A stretch of DNA of 64,000 bases from Bordetella genomosp. 2. Its GTDB lineage: Bacteria > Pseudomonadota > Gammaproteobacteria > Burkholderiales > Burkholderiaceae_B. The stretch lies in assembly GCF_002261345.1 (NCBI RefSeq), contig NZ_NEVT01000008.1, forward strand, positions 459,844-523,843. The letters run 5' to 3'. A program made the position numbers and the translations under genes. The notes beneath the pieces were generated by a model. It made no database searches, was not told where the DNA came from, and was given only the letters and a program-made list of their open reading frames with translations. Below are positions 45,725 to 55,955 of the stretch, piece after piece (positions within the stretch are counted from its first letter, which is position 1; every line of letters begins with the position of its first letter).

Positions 45725-46297
45725 ATGGCCAGCAAACCCGGCGAGCGCAAAACCCAGATTCTGCAGACCCTGGCGGAAATGCTGGAACAGCCGCACGCCG
45801 CCCGCATCACCACCGCTGCCCTGGCCGCCCGGATGCAGGTATCCGAGGCCGCGCTGTACCGCCATTTCGCCAGCAAGGCGCAGATGTTCGAGGGGCTGAT
45901 CGAATTCATCGAGGTCAGCCTGTTCACCCTGGTCAACCAGATCATCGCGGCCGAGCCCCGCGGGCTGGGCCAGGCGCGCAAGACCGTATCCATGCTGCTG
46001 GCCTTCTCCGAGCGCAACAAGGGCATGACCCGCGTGCTGACCGGCGACGCGCTGGTCACCGAAGACAACCGCCTGCAGGAACGCATCAACCACATCAACG
46101 ACCGCATCGAGGCGTCGCTGAAGCAGTCGCTGCGCGTGGCGGTGGGCGACGGCGACCTGGCGGCGGACGCCAACATCGCCGCGCACGCCAGCCTGCTCAC
46201 GCACCTGGTACTGGGGCGCTGGCTGCGTTATGCGCAAAGCGGCTGGCGCGTCGCCCCCACCCTGCACCTGGACGACCACCTCAAGGCCGTGCTGTAG
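45725..46297 (+). CDS. slmA: Nucleoid occlusion factor SlmA (TetR-like)
   Basis: TetR-fold DNA-binding protein (190 residues) that inhibits FtsZ over the nucleoid. The HTH at about 30-50 (TAALAARMQVSEAALYRHF) and the SlmA-specific FASKAQMFEGLIEFIEVSLF and RLQERINHINDRIEASLKQSLR segments support SlmA rather than a metabolic TetR regulator. The argB-HAD-slmA order is a known betaproteobacterial context. GGCCAGC is upstream; start ATG 45725. Confidence 0.9.
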   Translation: MASKPGERKTQILQTLAEMLEQPHAARITTAALAARMQVSEAALYRHFASKAQMFEGLIEFIEVSLFTLVNQIIAAEPRGLGQARKTVSMLLAFSERNKGMTRVLTGDALVTEDNRLQERINHINDRIEASLKQSLRVAVGDGDLAADANIAAHASLLTHLVLGRWLRYAQSGWRVAPTLHLDDHLKAVL

Positions 46298-46315
46298 CAC
46301 CGCCCGGCGGCGCCG

Positions 46316-47452
46316 CTACGACTGCGGACTGCGGTGCCGGGAAATGCTCATCAGGATGCCGCACGCAATGCCCATGGTGAACAGCGCGGTGCCGCCGTAG
46401 CTCATGAACGGCAGCGGCACCCCCACCACTGGCAGGATGCCCGTCACCATGCCGACGTTGACGAACACATAGATGAACACCATCATCGTCAGCGCGCCGG
46501 CCAGCAGCCGGCCGAATTGCGACGAGGCGCGCACCGATATGGCCAGCCCGCGCGCGATCAGCAGCCCGTACAGCACCAGCATGGCCACCCCGCCGTACAG
46601 GCCGAACTCCTCGGCATACACCGCGAAGATGAAGTCGGTGGTGCGCTCGGGGATGAAATCCAGGTGCGTCTGCGTGCCCTGCATGTAGCCCTTGCCGTAC
46701 AGCCCGCCGGACCCGACCGCGATCATCGACTGGATGGTGTGGAACCCCTTGCCGAGCGGGTCGGAACTGGGATTGAGCAGGGTGCAGACGCGCTGTTTCT
46801 GGTAGTCGTGCAGCACCACCCAGTCGATCTCGGGCTGGCACAGCGTATCTTCGTAGTAGATCAGAGTGCCGATGCTCAGCACCCCCACCACCACCAGCGG
46901 CACCAGCAGCTTGAACGACAGCCCGGCGAAGTAGATCACGCAGAAGCCGGCGCCGAAGACCAGCAGCGCGGTGCCCAGGTCGGGCTGCAGCACGATCAGG
47001 CCGAACGGCGCGGCCAGCATGACGGCCGCCGCCAGGAAGTCGCGGATGCGCACATCGCCTTCATGCCGCTGGAAGTACCAGGCCAGCATCAGCGGCACGG
47101 CGATCTTCATCATCTCGGACGGCTGGATGCGGGTGATGCCGAGATCCAGCCAGCGCGTCGCTCCTTTGCTGGTCTCGCCGAAGAATTCCACGCCCAGCAG
47201 CAAGGCCACCCCCACCACGTAGAACGGCAGGGCCATCTTCATCAGGGTGCGCGGCGGCACCAGCGCCACCAGCCACATGGCGCCGAAGGCGATCAGGAAA
47301 TTGCGCGACTGCTCGGCGAAGCGCCAGTCGGTGCTGCCGACCGCCGAATGCATGACGGTCAGGCCGAGGCACGCGAACAGCACCAGAATGAAGAGCAGCG
47401 GCCAATCGAAGGCCAGGAACACGCGAGCCAGCAGGGCGCCCAGGCGTTTCAT
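46316..47452 (-). CDS. mrdB: Rod-shape-determining glycosyltransferase RodA
   Basis: SEDS-family peptidoglycan polymerase (378 residues, about ten transmembrane helices) that works with PBP2 in elongation. Motifs include GATRWLDLGITRIQPSEMMKIAVPLMLAWY and QPDLGTALLVFGAGFCVIYFAGL, plus VGVPLPFMSYGGTAL near the C-terminus. Its ATG overlaps the mrdA stop by four bases. It is the last gene of mreBCD-mrdAB. Confidence 0.95.
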   Translation of the reverse strand: MKRLGALLARVFLAFDWPLLFILVLFACLGLTVMHSAVGSTDWRFAEQSRNFLIAFGAMWLVALVPPRTLMKMALPFYVVGVALLLGVEFFGETSKGATRWLDLGITRIQPSEMMKIAVPLMLAWYFQRHEGDVRIRDFLAAAVMLAAPFGLIVLQPDLGTALLVFGAGFCVIYFAGLSFKLLVPLVVVGVLSIGTLIYYEDTLCQPEIDWVVLHDYQKQRVCTLLNPSSDPLGKGFHTIQSMIAVGSGGLYGKGYMQGTQTHLDFIPERTTDFIFAVYAEEFGLYGGVAMLVLYGLLIARGLAISVRASSQFGRLLAGALTMMVFIYVFVNVGMVTGILPVVGVPLPFMSYGGTALFTMGIACGILMSISRHRSPQS

Positions 47453-49563
47453 GGTCGGTCTCCCTGCGCCGGCGGCGGCGACTCGAACAGGTCGTTGAAA
47501 TCGGACAGCGCGGGCGCGGCCGGCACCGGCGATGACGCGCGCGGCGGCGGGCGGCGCTCGCCCTCCTCGGGCAGCTTGGGCAGGGCGCGCGGCCGGGGCG
47601 CCGGGCGCGGGGCCGGGGCCGGCTCGGGCGTGCGGACAGGCGCCGACTGCGGCGCGGCGCCCGGCGCCGCCGAGGCATCCGGCGCGGAGCCCGCGGCGGG
47701 CGGCAGCGGCGCGGCCGGCGCCGTCTTGGCCAGCCAGAAATCGAATACCTTGCGGGCGATCGGCGCCGCCACGCTGGCGCCCCAGCCCGCGTTCTCGACC
47801 AGCAGGGCCACGGCGATGCGCGGCCGGTCGAACGGCGCGAAGCCCATGAACAGGGCATGGTCGCGCAGCCGTTCGTCGATTTCGCTGGCGCGGTACTGCG
47901 CGCCGCGCAGGCTGAACACCTGGGCGGTGCCGGTCTTGCCGGCCGCCTGGTACGGCGTGTCGGCGAACGCGCGGCGCGCCGTGCCCACGCGCACCACGTC
48001 GGCCATGGCCGCCTTGATGATGTCGACGTTCTGCTGCTTGAGCGGAATGCGGTATTCCGGCGTGGACGGGGTCTTGGTGATCTGGCCCGTCCGCGTGTCG
48101 CGCGTCGCATGGACCAGGTGCGGCGTGCGGTACGCGCCGTTGCTGGCGAGGGTGGAGGTGGCCTGGGCCAGCTGCAGCAGGGTGAACGAGTTGTAGCCCT
48201 GCCCCACCGCCACGGAGATGGTCTCGCCGGCGTACCAGCGCTGCCGCTCGCGTTGCTTGTAGGCTTTGCGCTTCCATTCGGTGGACGGCAGCACGCCGGT
48301 GCGCTCGCCGTCCAGGTCGATGCCGGTGATCTGCCCGAAGCCGAACTGCTTGGAGAAATCGTGCAGGGCATTGACGCCGATCTCCGGCCCCAGGGAATAG
48401 AAGTACGTATCCGACGAGACCACGATGGCGCGGTGCATGTCGGTCATGCCGTAGGCGGCGCCGCCGGCGTTGCGGAAGCGCTGGCCGCCGAACTCGTAGT
48501 AGCCGGGGTCGGCGATGCGGGCGGTGGCGCTGCGCACGCCCAGTTCCAGCGCGGCCAGGGCCACGAATGGCTTGTAGGTCGAGCCGATCGGGTAAGTGCC
48601 GTAGAGCGGCCGGTTGATCAGCGGGTGGTCCGGCGATTCGTTGAGCAGGCGCCAGTTCTCGACGTCGATGCCGTCGATGAACAGGTTCGGGTCGAACGAC
48701 GGCTGCGATACGAAGGCCAGCACTTCGCCGGTGGCGGGGTCGATCGCGACCAGGGCGCCGCGCTGGTCGCCGAAGGCTTCCTCGGCGACGCGCTGCAGGT
48801 CCAGGTCGATGGACAGCATGATGTCGGCGCCCGGCACGGGGTCGGTGCGCCGCAGGGTGCGCACCGGCCGTCCGCTGGCGGTCACCTCGACCTCCTCGAC
48901 GCCGGTCAGGCCGTGCAGCTGCTGCTCCCAGCTTTTCTCGATGCCCTTCTTGCCGATGACGTCCGTGCCGCGATAGTTGCCGAGCTGCCCCGCCTCTTCG
49001 AGGGCCTCGATATCGGCGTCGGAAATGCGCCCGATGTAGCCCACCACGTGGCCGGCGGTGGCGCCATGGGGGTACTCGCGCACCCAGCGCGCGCGCAATT
49101 CCACGCCGGGGAATTCGTAGGCATGGGCGGCGAACCAGGCCGCCTCGGTCTCGTTCAGATTGTTGCGCAGCACCAGGCTGGCATAGCGGCTGGACTCGCC
49201 CACGCGCCGCTTGAAGCGGCGCAGGTCGCCCGGGCTGAGGTAGACAATGGGCGTCAGGCGCGCCAGCATGGCGTCGATGTCGCCGGCCTGCGCCGGCACG
49301 ACTTCGAGCGTGTAGGTGCGGTAGTTGCGCGCCATGACCGTGCCGTTGCGGTCGAGGATTTCGCCCCGGCGCGGCGCGATCGGCACCACCGCGATGCGGT
49401 TGCGGTCGGCCCGCTCGGACAGGCCTTCATAGCGGTCGACCTGCAAATACCAGAAGCGGCCGGCCAGCACCCCGAAGCAGACCAGCGCGAACAGGCCGCC
49501 GACCCAGGCGCGCAACTTGAAGCGCTGCCGCTGCTGTTGGCCGGTCTGCTTGAACTCGAACAT
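47449..49563 (-). CDS. mrdA: Penicillin-binding protein 2
   Basis: Monofunctional transpeptidase (704 residues) of the elongasome. An N-terminal helix (about 18-38) is followed by a PBP dimerisation domain and a transpeptidase domain with Ser328-Lys331 (STYK), SSD (383-385) and KTG (543-545). From about residue 615 there is a long Ala/Pro-rich tail ending DLFESPPPAQGDRP, not present in E. coli PBP2 (633 residues). Its GTG/ATG was placed at 49563, nine bases after mreD ends. Beta-lactams such as mecillinam target this class. Confidence 0.95.
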   Translation of the reverse strand: MFEFKQTGQQQRQRFKLRAWVGGLFALVCFGVLAGRFWYLQVDRYEGLSERADRNRIAVVPIAPRRGEILDRNGTVMARNYRTYTLEVVPAQAGDIDAMLARLTPIVYLSPGDLRRFKRRVGESSRYASLVLRNNLNETEAAWFAAHAYEFPGVELRARWVREYPHGATAGHVVGYIGRISDADIEALEEAGQLGNYRGTDVIGKKGIEKSWEQQLHGLTGVEEVEVTASGRPVRTLRRTDPVPGADIMLSIDLDLQRVAEEAFGDQRGALVAIDPATGEVLAFVSQPSFDPNLFIDGIDVENWRLLNESPDHPLINRPLYGTYPIGSTYKPFVALAALELGVRSATARIADPGYYEFGGQRFRNAGGAAYGMTDMHRAIVVSSDTYFYSLGPEIGVNALHDFSKQFGFGQITGIDLDGERTGVLPSTEWKRKAYKQRERQRWYAGETISVAVGQGYNSFTLLQLAQATSTLASNGAYRTPHLVHATRDTRTGQITKTPSTPEYRIPLKQQNVDIIKAAMADVVRVGTARRAFADTPYQAAGKTGTAQVFSLRGAQYRASEIDERLRDHALFMGFAPFDRPRIAVALLVENAGWGASVAAPIARKVFDFWLAKTAPAAPLPPAAGSAPDASAAPGAAPQSAPVRTPEPAPAPRPAPRPRALPKLPEEGERRPPPRASSPVPAAPALSDFNDLFESPPPAQGDRP

Positions 49564-49571
49564 GGCGAGGC

Positions 49572-50135
49572 TCAGACGGACGACGATTCGACGTCGTCCG
49601 TGCCCCGTTGCGGCAGGTACAGCACCCAGCCGACCAGCGGCCAGATGGCCGCGGTAAGCAGGACGGAGATGGTCCAGTCCCAGCCCGGCCATTTGCCGGC
49701 CAGCCAGGCAAAGACCATCTGCTGCACCAGCCGGGCCACGAAGAACACCGGCAGCATGTGCATTGCCTGGCTCCAGAGGTCGAAGCGCTGCAGGCGCCGG
49801 TGCAGGGCCACCGCGCCGTAGGCCACCAGCGTGTACGAAAGTGCGTGGCCGCCCAGCACGCTGGCGTCGTGCACGTCCATCAGCACGCCGAACACGAAGG
49901 CCGCCACCATGCCGACGCGGCGCGGCTCGTGCACGCACCAGAAGGCCAGCACCAGCGCCAGGATATCGGGCGCGCCGGACCAGACGCGCCAGGGCAGCAG
50001 CGACAACAGCCACGCCAGCAGCAAGGAGCCCCACACGAAGGCCCCGTGCGCCGGCCGCACCAGGTGCTCGGGATGGACGTTGCTGGGCATGCCCAGGCGG
50101 CGGGGCGGCGGGGCCGGCTGATTATTGCGATCCAC
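49572..50135 (-). CDS. mreD: Rod shape-determining protein MreD
   Basis: Small inner-membrane protein (187 residues, about five helices) of the elongasome scaffold linking MreC and RodA. The pattern FGVLMDVHDASVLGGHALSYTLVAYG (about 100-125) is the conserved part of MreD. It overlaps the end of mreC by 14 bases. The function is structural and its fold poorly conserved; gene order makes the call firm. Confidence 0.93.
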   Translation of the reverse strand: MDRNNQPAPPPRRLGMPSNVHPEHLVRPAHGAFVWGSLLLAWLLSLLPWRVWSGAPDILALVLAFWCVHEPRRVGMVAAFVFGVLMDVHDASVLGGHALSYTLVAYGAVALHRRLQRFDLWSQAMHMLPVFFVARLVQQMVFAWLAGKWPGWDWTISVLLTAAIWPLVGWVLYLPQRGTDDVESSSV

Positions 50136-51006
50136 CGGTATCGGCCTCTTGAAGATCGGACTGGGCGCGCTCCACGTCCACTTGCAATACCAGGAAATGG
50201 CGGTAGCGTTCGGGGTGCGCCAGCGGTTCGCAGACGGCGCGCGCGAAGCCGGACGCGGTGTCGCGCTCGACTTCCAGCACCTTGGCTACCGGCAGGCCGG
50301 CGGGGAACAGCCCGCCGACGCCGCTGGTGACGATGATATCGCCTTCCTTGATGTCGGCATTGGCGGCCAGGTAGCGCACTTCGATGCGCCCGGGCGAATT
50401 GGAGCCGAAGGCGATCAGGCGCAGGCCGTTGCGCAGCACCTGCACCGGCACGGAGACGCGCTCGTCGGTGACCAGCGCGGCCTCGGCGGCCATGGGCGTG
50501 ACGCGCACGATCTGGCCGACCACGCCGCCTTCGTCGATGACCGGCATGCCCGGCGCCAGGCCGTCGCGGCTGCCCTTGTTGAAGACCAGCCGCTGCTGGA
50601 AGCCGTTGGCCGGCTCGTACAGCACCTCGACCACCACGGCGGCCTGTTCGACCGTGTCGGTGACGCCCAGCAGGCGCCGCAACTGGGCGTTCTCGGCGGC
50701 CAGCTGGGCGGCGTGCGTGGCGACCTGCGAAAGCTCGATGCGCTGGCGCTGCAGGGCCTCGTTCTCGCTACGGATCAGGTTGGCGGCGTTGACCCATTCG
50801 TTGACCTGCTGGGCCACGTCGCGCGGCGCCATGACGGCGCGCTGGAACGGGTACAGGGCGACCGCCACGGCGCGCCGCATGGGTTCCAGCACGTGCAGCT
50901 GGGAATCGAGGACGAGCAGCACCACGCACAGGGCGGCCATGACGGCCAACCGGACTTCTGCCGGCGGGCCGCGCCTGAACAGCGGTGGAGTCCCTTGTCG
51001 TTGCAT
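50122..51006 (-). CDS. mreC: Rod shape-determining protein MreC
   Basis: Bitopic periplasmic scaffold protein (294 residues). It has one N-terminal helix (about 20-40), a coiled coil (about 65-110; NLIRSENEALQRQRIELSQ) and two beta-barrel domains (VVVEVLYEPANGFQQRLVFNKGSRDGL; GDIIVTSGVGGLFPAGLPVAKV). It interacts with PBP2 and MreB in elongation. The start is 80 bases after mreB ends. Confidence 0.95.
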   Translation of the reverse strand: MQRQGTPPLFRRGPPAEVRLAVMAALCVVLLVLDSQLHVLEPMRRAVAVALYPFQRAVMAPRDVAQQVNEWVNAANLIRSENEALQRQRIELSQVATHAAQLAAENAQLRRLLGVTDTVEQAAVVVEVLYEPANGFQQRLVFNKGSRDGLAPGMPVIDEGGVVGQIVRVTPMAAEAALVTDERVSVPVQVLRNGLRLIAFGSNSPGRIEVRYLAANADIKEGDIIVTSGVGGLFPAGLPVAKVLEVERDTASGFARAVCEPLAHPERYRHFLVLQVDVERAQSDLQEADTGGSQ

Positions 51007-51085
51007 GAATACCCAGCCCGGACCTCAGCCCGCTGCCACTGCGCCGGGCGGCGCCGGCGAGGCGGCGCCCGCCGGCCGGACGGAC

Positions 51086-52135
<1,050 letters not shown>

Positions 52136-52227
52136 TCAGCGAGAAGGAATTAGGGTCAAACTGCCTGCGGCGGGCCACGAACGGGCCCTGCCAATCCAGA
52201 GCAGCGATTAAACCGTGAATGATAACT

Positions 52228-52233
52228 TATAAT
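52228..52233 (+). promoter_or_regulatory. TATAAT box in the mreB-gatC divergent gap
   Basis: A perfect -10 hexamer TATAAT at 52228-52233 sits in the most AT-rich part of the gap, 119 bases before gatC. No good -35 is found at 16-18 bases upstream; TTAAAC at 52208 gives only a 14-base spacer. It may serve gatC, while the minus-strand mreB promoter should overlap the same segment. Confidence 0.35.
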
Positions 52234-52351
52234 TTCCCTGGAAATAGCGCATAAATGCGGGCTATTCATGCTTTGTCACAGCACCGGGCGGTGTACGCTG
52301 CGGTACTGCGCCGGCCGGCCCGTCCCCTTCGATTTTTCTCAGTTTTCCCTC

Positions 52352-52660
52352 ATGGCGCTCAACGAACAAGACGTGGCCCGCATCGCCCGGCTGGCCAGAA
52401 TTGAATTGACCCCCGACCAGCGCACCCGCGCCCAGGACGAACTCAACGGCATCCTCCACCTGATCGAACGGCTGCAGGCGGCCGACACCGAGGGCGTCGA
52501 GCCCCTGGCCCACCCCCTGTCGGCCCACCAGGACATCGCCCTGCGCCTGCGCCCCGACGCCGTCACCGAGACGGCCACGGAAGCCCGCCGCGCCGAGCTG
52601 CTGGCCAACGCGCCGGCGGCCCGCGACGGCCTGTTCCTGGTCCCCAAGGTCATCGAGTAA
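52352..52660 (+). CDS. gatC: Asp/Glu-tRNA(Asn/Gln) amidotransferase subunit C
   Basis: Small subunit (102 residues) of GatCAB, which converts mischarged Asp-tRNA(Asn) or Glu-tRNA(Gln). The sequence MALNEQDVARIARLARIELT and HPLSAHQDIALRLRPDAV is typical; GatC wraps round GatA and GatB. The ATG at 52352 was chosen over longer, low-quality extensions. Only three bases separate it from gatA. Confidence 0.94.
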   Translation: MALNEQDVARIARLARIELTPDQRTRAQDELNGILHLIERLQAADTEGVEPLAHPLSAHQDIALRLRPDAVTETATEARRAELLANAPAARDGLFLVPKVIE

Positions 52661-52663
52661 GCC

Positions 52664-54220
52664 ATGACGACTCCCGCCCTGCATACCCAATTCGGCGGCA
52701 TCGCCGAGCTGCGCGCCGCCCTGGCGCGGCGCCAGGTCAGCGCCCGCGAGCTGGCGCAAAGCGCCCTGGCGGCCGCCCAGGCCGCCGCCCCCCTGAACGC
52801 CTTCCTGCACATCGACGAGGCGCAGACCCTGGCCCAGGCCGACGCGGCCGACGCCGCCCTGGCGGCCGGCACGGCCGGCCCGCTGGCCGGCGTGCCCATC
52901 GCCCACAAGGATGCCTTCGTGACCCGCGGCTGGCGTACCACCGCCGGCAGCAAGATGCTCGAAGGCTATGCCAGCCCGTTCGACGCCACCGTGGTGCAGC
53001 GCCTGCAAGAAGCCGGCGCGGTCTCGATCGGCAAGCTCAACTGCGACGAATTCGCCATGGGGTCGGCCAACGAGAACTCGGCCTACGGCCCGGTGCGCAA
53101 CCCCTGGGACGCCGACGCGGTGCCAGGCGGCTCCTCGGGCGGCTCGGCCGCGGCGGTCGCGGCGCGCCTGGTGGCGGCGGCCACCGGCACCGACACGGGC
53201 GGCTCGGTGCGCCAGCCCGCCGCTCTGTGCGGCGTCAGCGGCATCAAGCCCACTTACGGCACCGTGTCGCGCTTCGGCATCGTGGCGTTCGGCTCCAGCC
53301 TGGACCAGGCCGGCCCGCTGGCGCCCAGCAGCCGCGACCTGCTCGAACTGCTCGACCCCATGAGCGGCTTCGACCCGCAGGACGCCACCAGCCTGGAAAG
53401 CTGCGACGGCGTCGCCAACGCGCCGGGCCGCGTGCGCGCTGACCACGACCGGGCCCAGGCGGCCTATGACGCGGCCGGCAGCCAGCCCCTGAAGGGCCTG
53501 CGCATCGGCGTGCCGCAGGAATATTTCGGCGCCGGCCTGGCCAAGGACGTGGCCGACGCGGTCGATGCCGCCCTGGCGCAGTTCGAGGCGCTGGGCGCCC
53601 AGCGCGTGGCGGTATCGCTGCCGCGCACCGAGCTGGCCATCCCCGCCTACTACGTCATCGCCCCGGCCGAGGCCTCCAGCAACCTGGCCCGCTACGACGG
53701 CGTGCGCTACGGCCACCGCGCCGCGGAATACGCCGACCTGAACCAGATGATCGCCCGCTCGCGCGCCGAGGGCTTCGGCGACGAGGTCAAGCGGCGCATC
53801 CTGATCGGCACCTACGTGCTGTCGCACGGCTATTACGACGCCTACTACCTGCAGGCGCAGCGCGTGCGCCGCCTGATCGCGCAGGACTTCCAGCGCGCCT
53901 TCGCCGGCCAGTGCGACGTGATCATGGGCCCGGTGGCCCCCACCGTGGCCAAGAACCTCGGCGACAACCGCGACGACCCGACCGCCGACTGGCTGGCCGA
54001 CGTCTACACCCTGGGCGTCAGCCTGGCCGGCCTGCCGGCCATGTCGATCCCCTGCGGCTTCAGCCCCGAGGGCGCCGGCGGCGCCAAGGCGCGCCCCGTC
54101 GGCCTGCAGATCATCGGCAATTATTTCGACGAAGGCCGCCTGCTGGCCATCGCCGACCGTTATCAACAAGTCACCGACTGGCACCGCCGCGTGCCGGGGC
54201 AGCAAGGCACCGCGCAATGA
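52664..54220 (+). CDS. gatA: Asp/Glu-tRNA amidotransferase subunit A
   Basis: Amidase-signature glutaminase subunit (518 residues). The Ser-cisSer-Lys triad is visible: Lys in [10 protein letters not shown] (about 86), cis-Ser within [16 protein letters not shown] (about 158), and nucleophile Ser in [12 protein letters not shown] (about 182). Ammonia released is channelled to GatB. It overlaps gatB by four bases (ATGA). Confidence 0.96.
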   Translation: MTTPALHTQFGGIAELRAALARRQVSARELAQSALAAAQAAAPLNAFLHIDEAQTLAQADAADAALAAGTAGPLAGVPIAHKDAFVTRGWRTTAGSKMLEGYASPFDATVVQRLQEAGAVSIGKLNCDEFAMGSANENSAYGPVRNPWDADAVPGGSSGGSAAAVAARLVAAATGTDTGGSVRQPAALCGVSGIKPTYGTVSRFGIVAFGSSLDQAGPLAPSSRDLLELLDPMSGFDPQDATSLESCDGVANAPGRVRADHDRAQAAYDAAGSQPLKGLRIGVPQEYFGAGLAKDVADAVDAALAQFEALGAQRVAVSLPRTELAIPAYYVIAPAEASSNLARYDGVRYGHRAAEYADLNQMIARSRAEGFGDEVKRRILIGTYVLSHGYYDAYYLQAQRVRRLIAQDFQRAFAGQCDVIMGPVAPTVAKNLGDNRDDPTADWLADVYTLGVSLAGLPAMSIPCGFSPEGAGGAKARPVGLQIIGNYFDEGRLLAIADRYQQVTDWHRRVPGQQGTAQ

Positions 54221-55674
54221 ACTGGGAAATCGTCATCGGCCTGGAAACGCACACCCAGCTTTCCACCGACGCCAAGATCTTTTCGGGCAGCAGCACCCGC
54301 TTCGGCGCCGCGCCCAACACGCAGGCCAACCTGGTGGACCTGGCCCTGCCCGGCAGCCTGCCGGTGATGAACCGCGGGGCGGCCGAGCGCGCCATCCGGT
54401 TCGGCCTGGCGGTGGGCGGCACCGTGGCGCCGCGCTCGGTGTTCGCGCGCAAGAACTACTTCTACCCCGACCTGCCCAAGGGCTACCAGATCAGCCAATA
54501 CGAGCTGCCGGTCGTGCAGGGCGGGTCGATTTCGTTCTTCGTGGGCCAGGAGGAAAAAACCGTCAACCTGACGCGCGCCCACCTGGAAGAAGACGCCGGC
54601 AAGTCGCTGCACGATGAATTCACGCTGCCCAATGGCGCCCCCGCCAGCGGCATCGACCTGAACCGCGCCGGCACGCCGCTGCTGGAAATCGTCACCGAGC
54701 CGGAAATGCGCTCGGCCGCCGAGGCTGTCGCCTACGCGCGCGCGCTGCACAGCCTGGTGGTGTGGCTGGGCATCTGCGACGGCAACATGCAGGAAGGGTC
54801 GTTCCGTTGCGACGCCAACGTGTCGGTGCGCCCGGTCGGGCAGAAGGAATTCGGCACCCGCACCGAAATCAAGAATGTCAATTCGTTCCGCTTCCTGGAA
54901 CGCGCCATCCTGTTCGAGGCGCGCCGCCAGATCGAGCTGATCGAGGACGGCGGCACCGTGGTGCAGGAAACCCGCCTGTACGATGCCGACCGCGATGAAA
55001 CGCGCAGCATGCGCAGCAAGGAAGACGCGCACGATTACCGCTACTTCCCCGACCCGGACCTGCCGCCGCTGGTGATTGCGCCGGAATGGATCGAACAGGT
55101 GCGGGCCGGCATGCCCGAACTGCCGGCCGCCCTGCGCGCCCGCTTCGAGCGCGACTACGGCCTGTCGGCCTACGACGCCGCGCAGTTGTCGGCCAGCCGC
55201 GGCCTGGCCGCCTATTTCGAGGACGTGGCGCGCGCCCTGCCGGCGGGCCAGGCCAAGCAGGCCGCCAACTGGATCATGGGCGAAGTCGCGGCCACCCTCA
55301 ACCGCGAGGAAAAGGACATCGCCGACTCGCCGGTGCAGGCGCCGGCCCTGGCCGCCCTGATCGGCCGCATCATCGACGGCACCATCTCCAACAAGATCGC
55401 GCGCGACGTGTTCGCGGCCATGTGGGCCGGCGAGCACGGCGGCCAGCCCGACGCCATCATCGAGGCGCGCGGCCTGAAGCAGATCAGCGACACCGGCGCC
55501 ATCGGCGCCATGATCGACGAGGTCCTGGCCGCCAACCCGGCCATCGTGGCCGAATACCGGGCGGGCAAGCAGAAAGCCTTCAATTCCCTGGTGGGCCAGA
55601 TCATGAAGGCCGCCAAGGGGAAGGCGAATCCGCAGCAGGTCAACGAGCTGCTGAAGCAGAAGCTGGATAGCTAG
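54217..55674 (+). CDS. gatB: Asp/Glu-tRNA amidotransferase subunit B
   Basis: Kinase/amidotransferase subunit (485 residues) that activates and amidates the misacylated tRNA. It starts [17 protein letters not shown], contains [19 protein letters not shown] and EDAGKSLHD near 90-135, and ends in a YqeY-like tRNA-binding domain (about 335-485). The ATG at 54217 overlaps the gatA stop. It closes the gatCAB operon; a GGTGTCTGACACC palindrome follows 85 bases downstream. Confidence 0.96.
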   Translation: MNWEIVIGLETHTQLSTDAKIFSGSSTRFGAAPNTQANLVDLALPGSLPVMNRGAAERAIRFGLAVGGTVAPRSVFARKNYFYPDLPKGYQISQYELPVVQGGSISFFVGQEEKTVNLTRAHLEEDAGKSLHDEFTLPNGAPASGIDLNRAGTPLLEIVTEPEMRSAAEAVAYARALHSLVVWLGICDGNMQEGSFRCDANVSVRPVGQKEFGTRTEIKNVNSFRFLERAILFEARRQIELIEDGGTVVQETRLYDADRDETRSMRSKEDAHDYRYFPDPDLPPLVIAPEWIEQVRAGMPELPAALRARFERDYGLSAYDAAQLSASRGLAAYFEDVARALPAGQAKQAANWIMGEVAATLNREEKDIADSPVQAPALAALIGRIIDGTISNKIARDVFAAMWAGEHGGQPDAIIEARGLKQISDTGAIGAMIDEVLAANPAIVAEYRAGKQKAFNSLVGQIMKAAKGKANPQQVNELLKQKLDS

Positions 55675-55758
55675 CAGTGGCGGGCGGCCGCCCTTTGGGG
55701 CCGCCGTGCCGCGTTCCGCCGGCACCGAGGGAGAGCCGGCCCGCTCATGCGGGTGCCA

Positions 55759-55771
55759 GGTGTCTGACACC
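55759..55771. repeat. GGTGTCTGACACC palindrome after gatB
   Basis: A single perfect copy of the dispersed 13-bp palindrome (GGTGTC-T-GACACC) within the 281-base gap between gatB and the phosphoesterase gene. The rest of the gap has a second short direct repeat, CTGTTGC at 55899 and 55918, ahead of the phosphoesterase start. Confidence 0.75.
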
Positions 55772-55955
55772 TACGCACGCGGCCGGTTCCGTGAAGCCCG
55801 GCCACCGCTCGCGCCACCCCGTGACGGCCAATAGAACCACCTCCGCCGTCAATCACCCCCATGTACCGTCACACGCCGGTAACCGCCCCTTAACGCCCCT
55901 GTTGCACTCCCGCTCTACTGTTGCGCCTTTGCCTGACCAACAGTAGGAGCAAGTC

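Noticed and set aside
55899..55924. Two CTGTTGC repeats as a Pho box ahead of the phosphoesterase gene
   Set aside because: The repeat spacing is 19 bases rather than 11 and the match to the CTGTCA consensus is poor.
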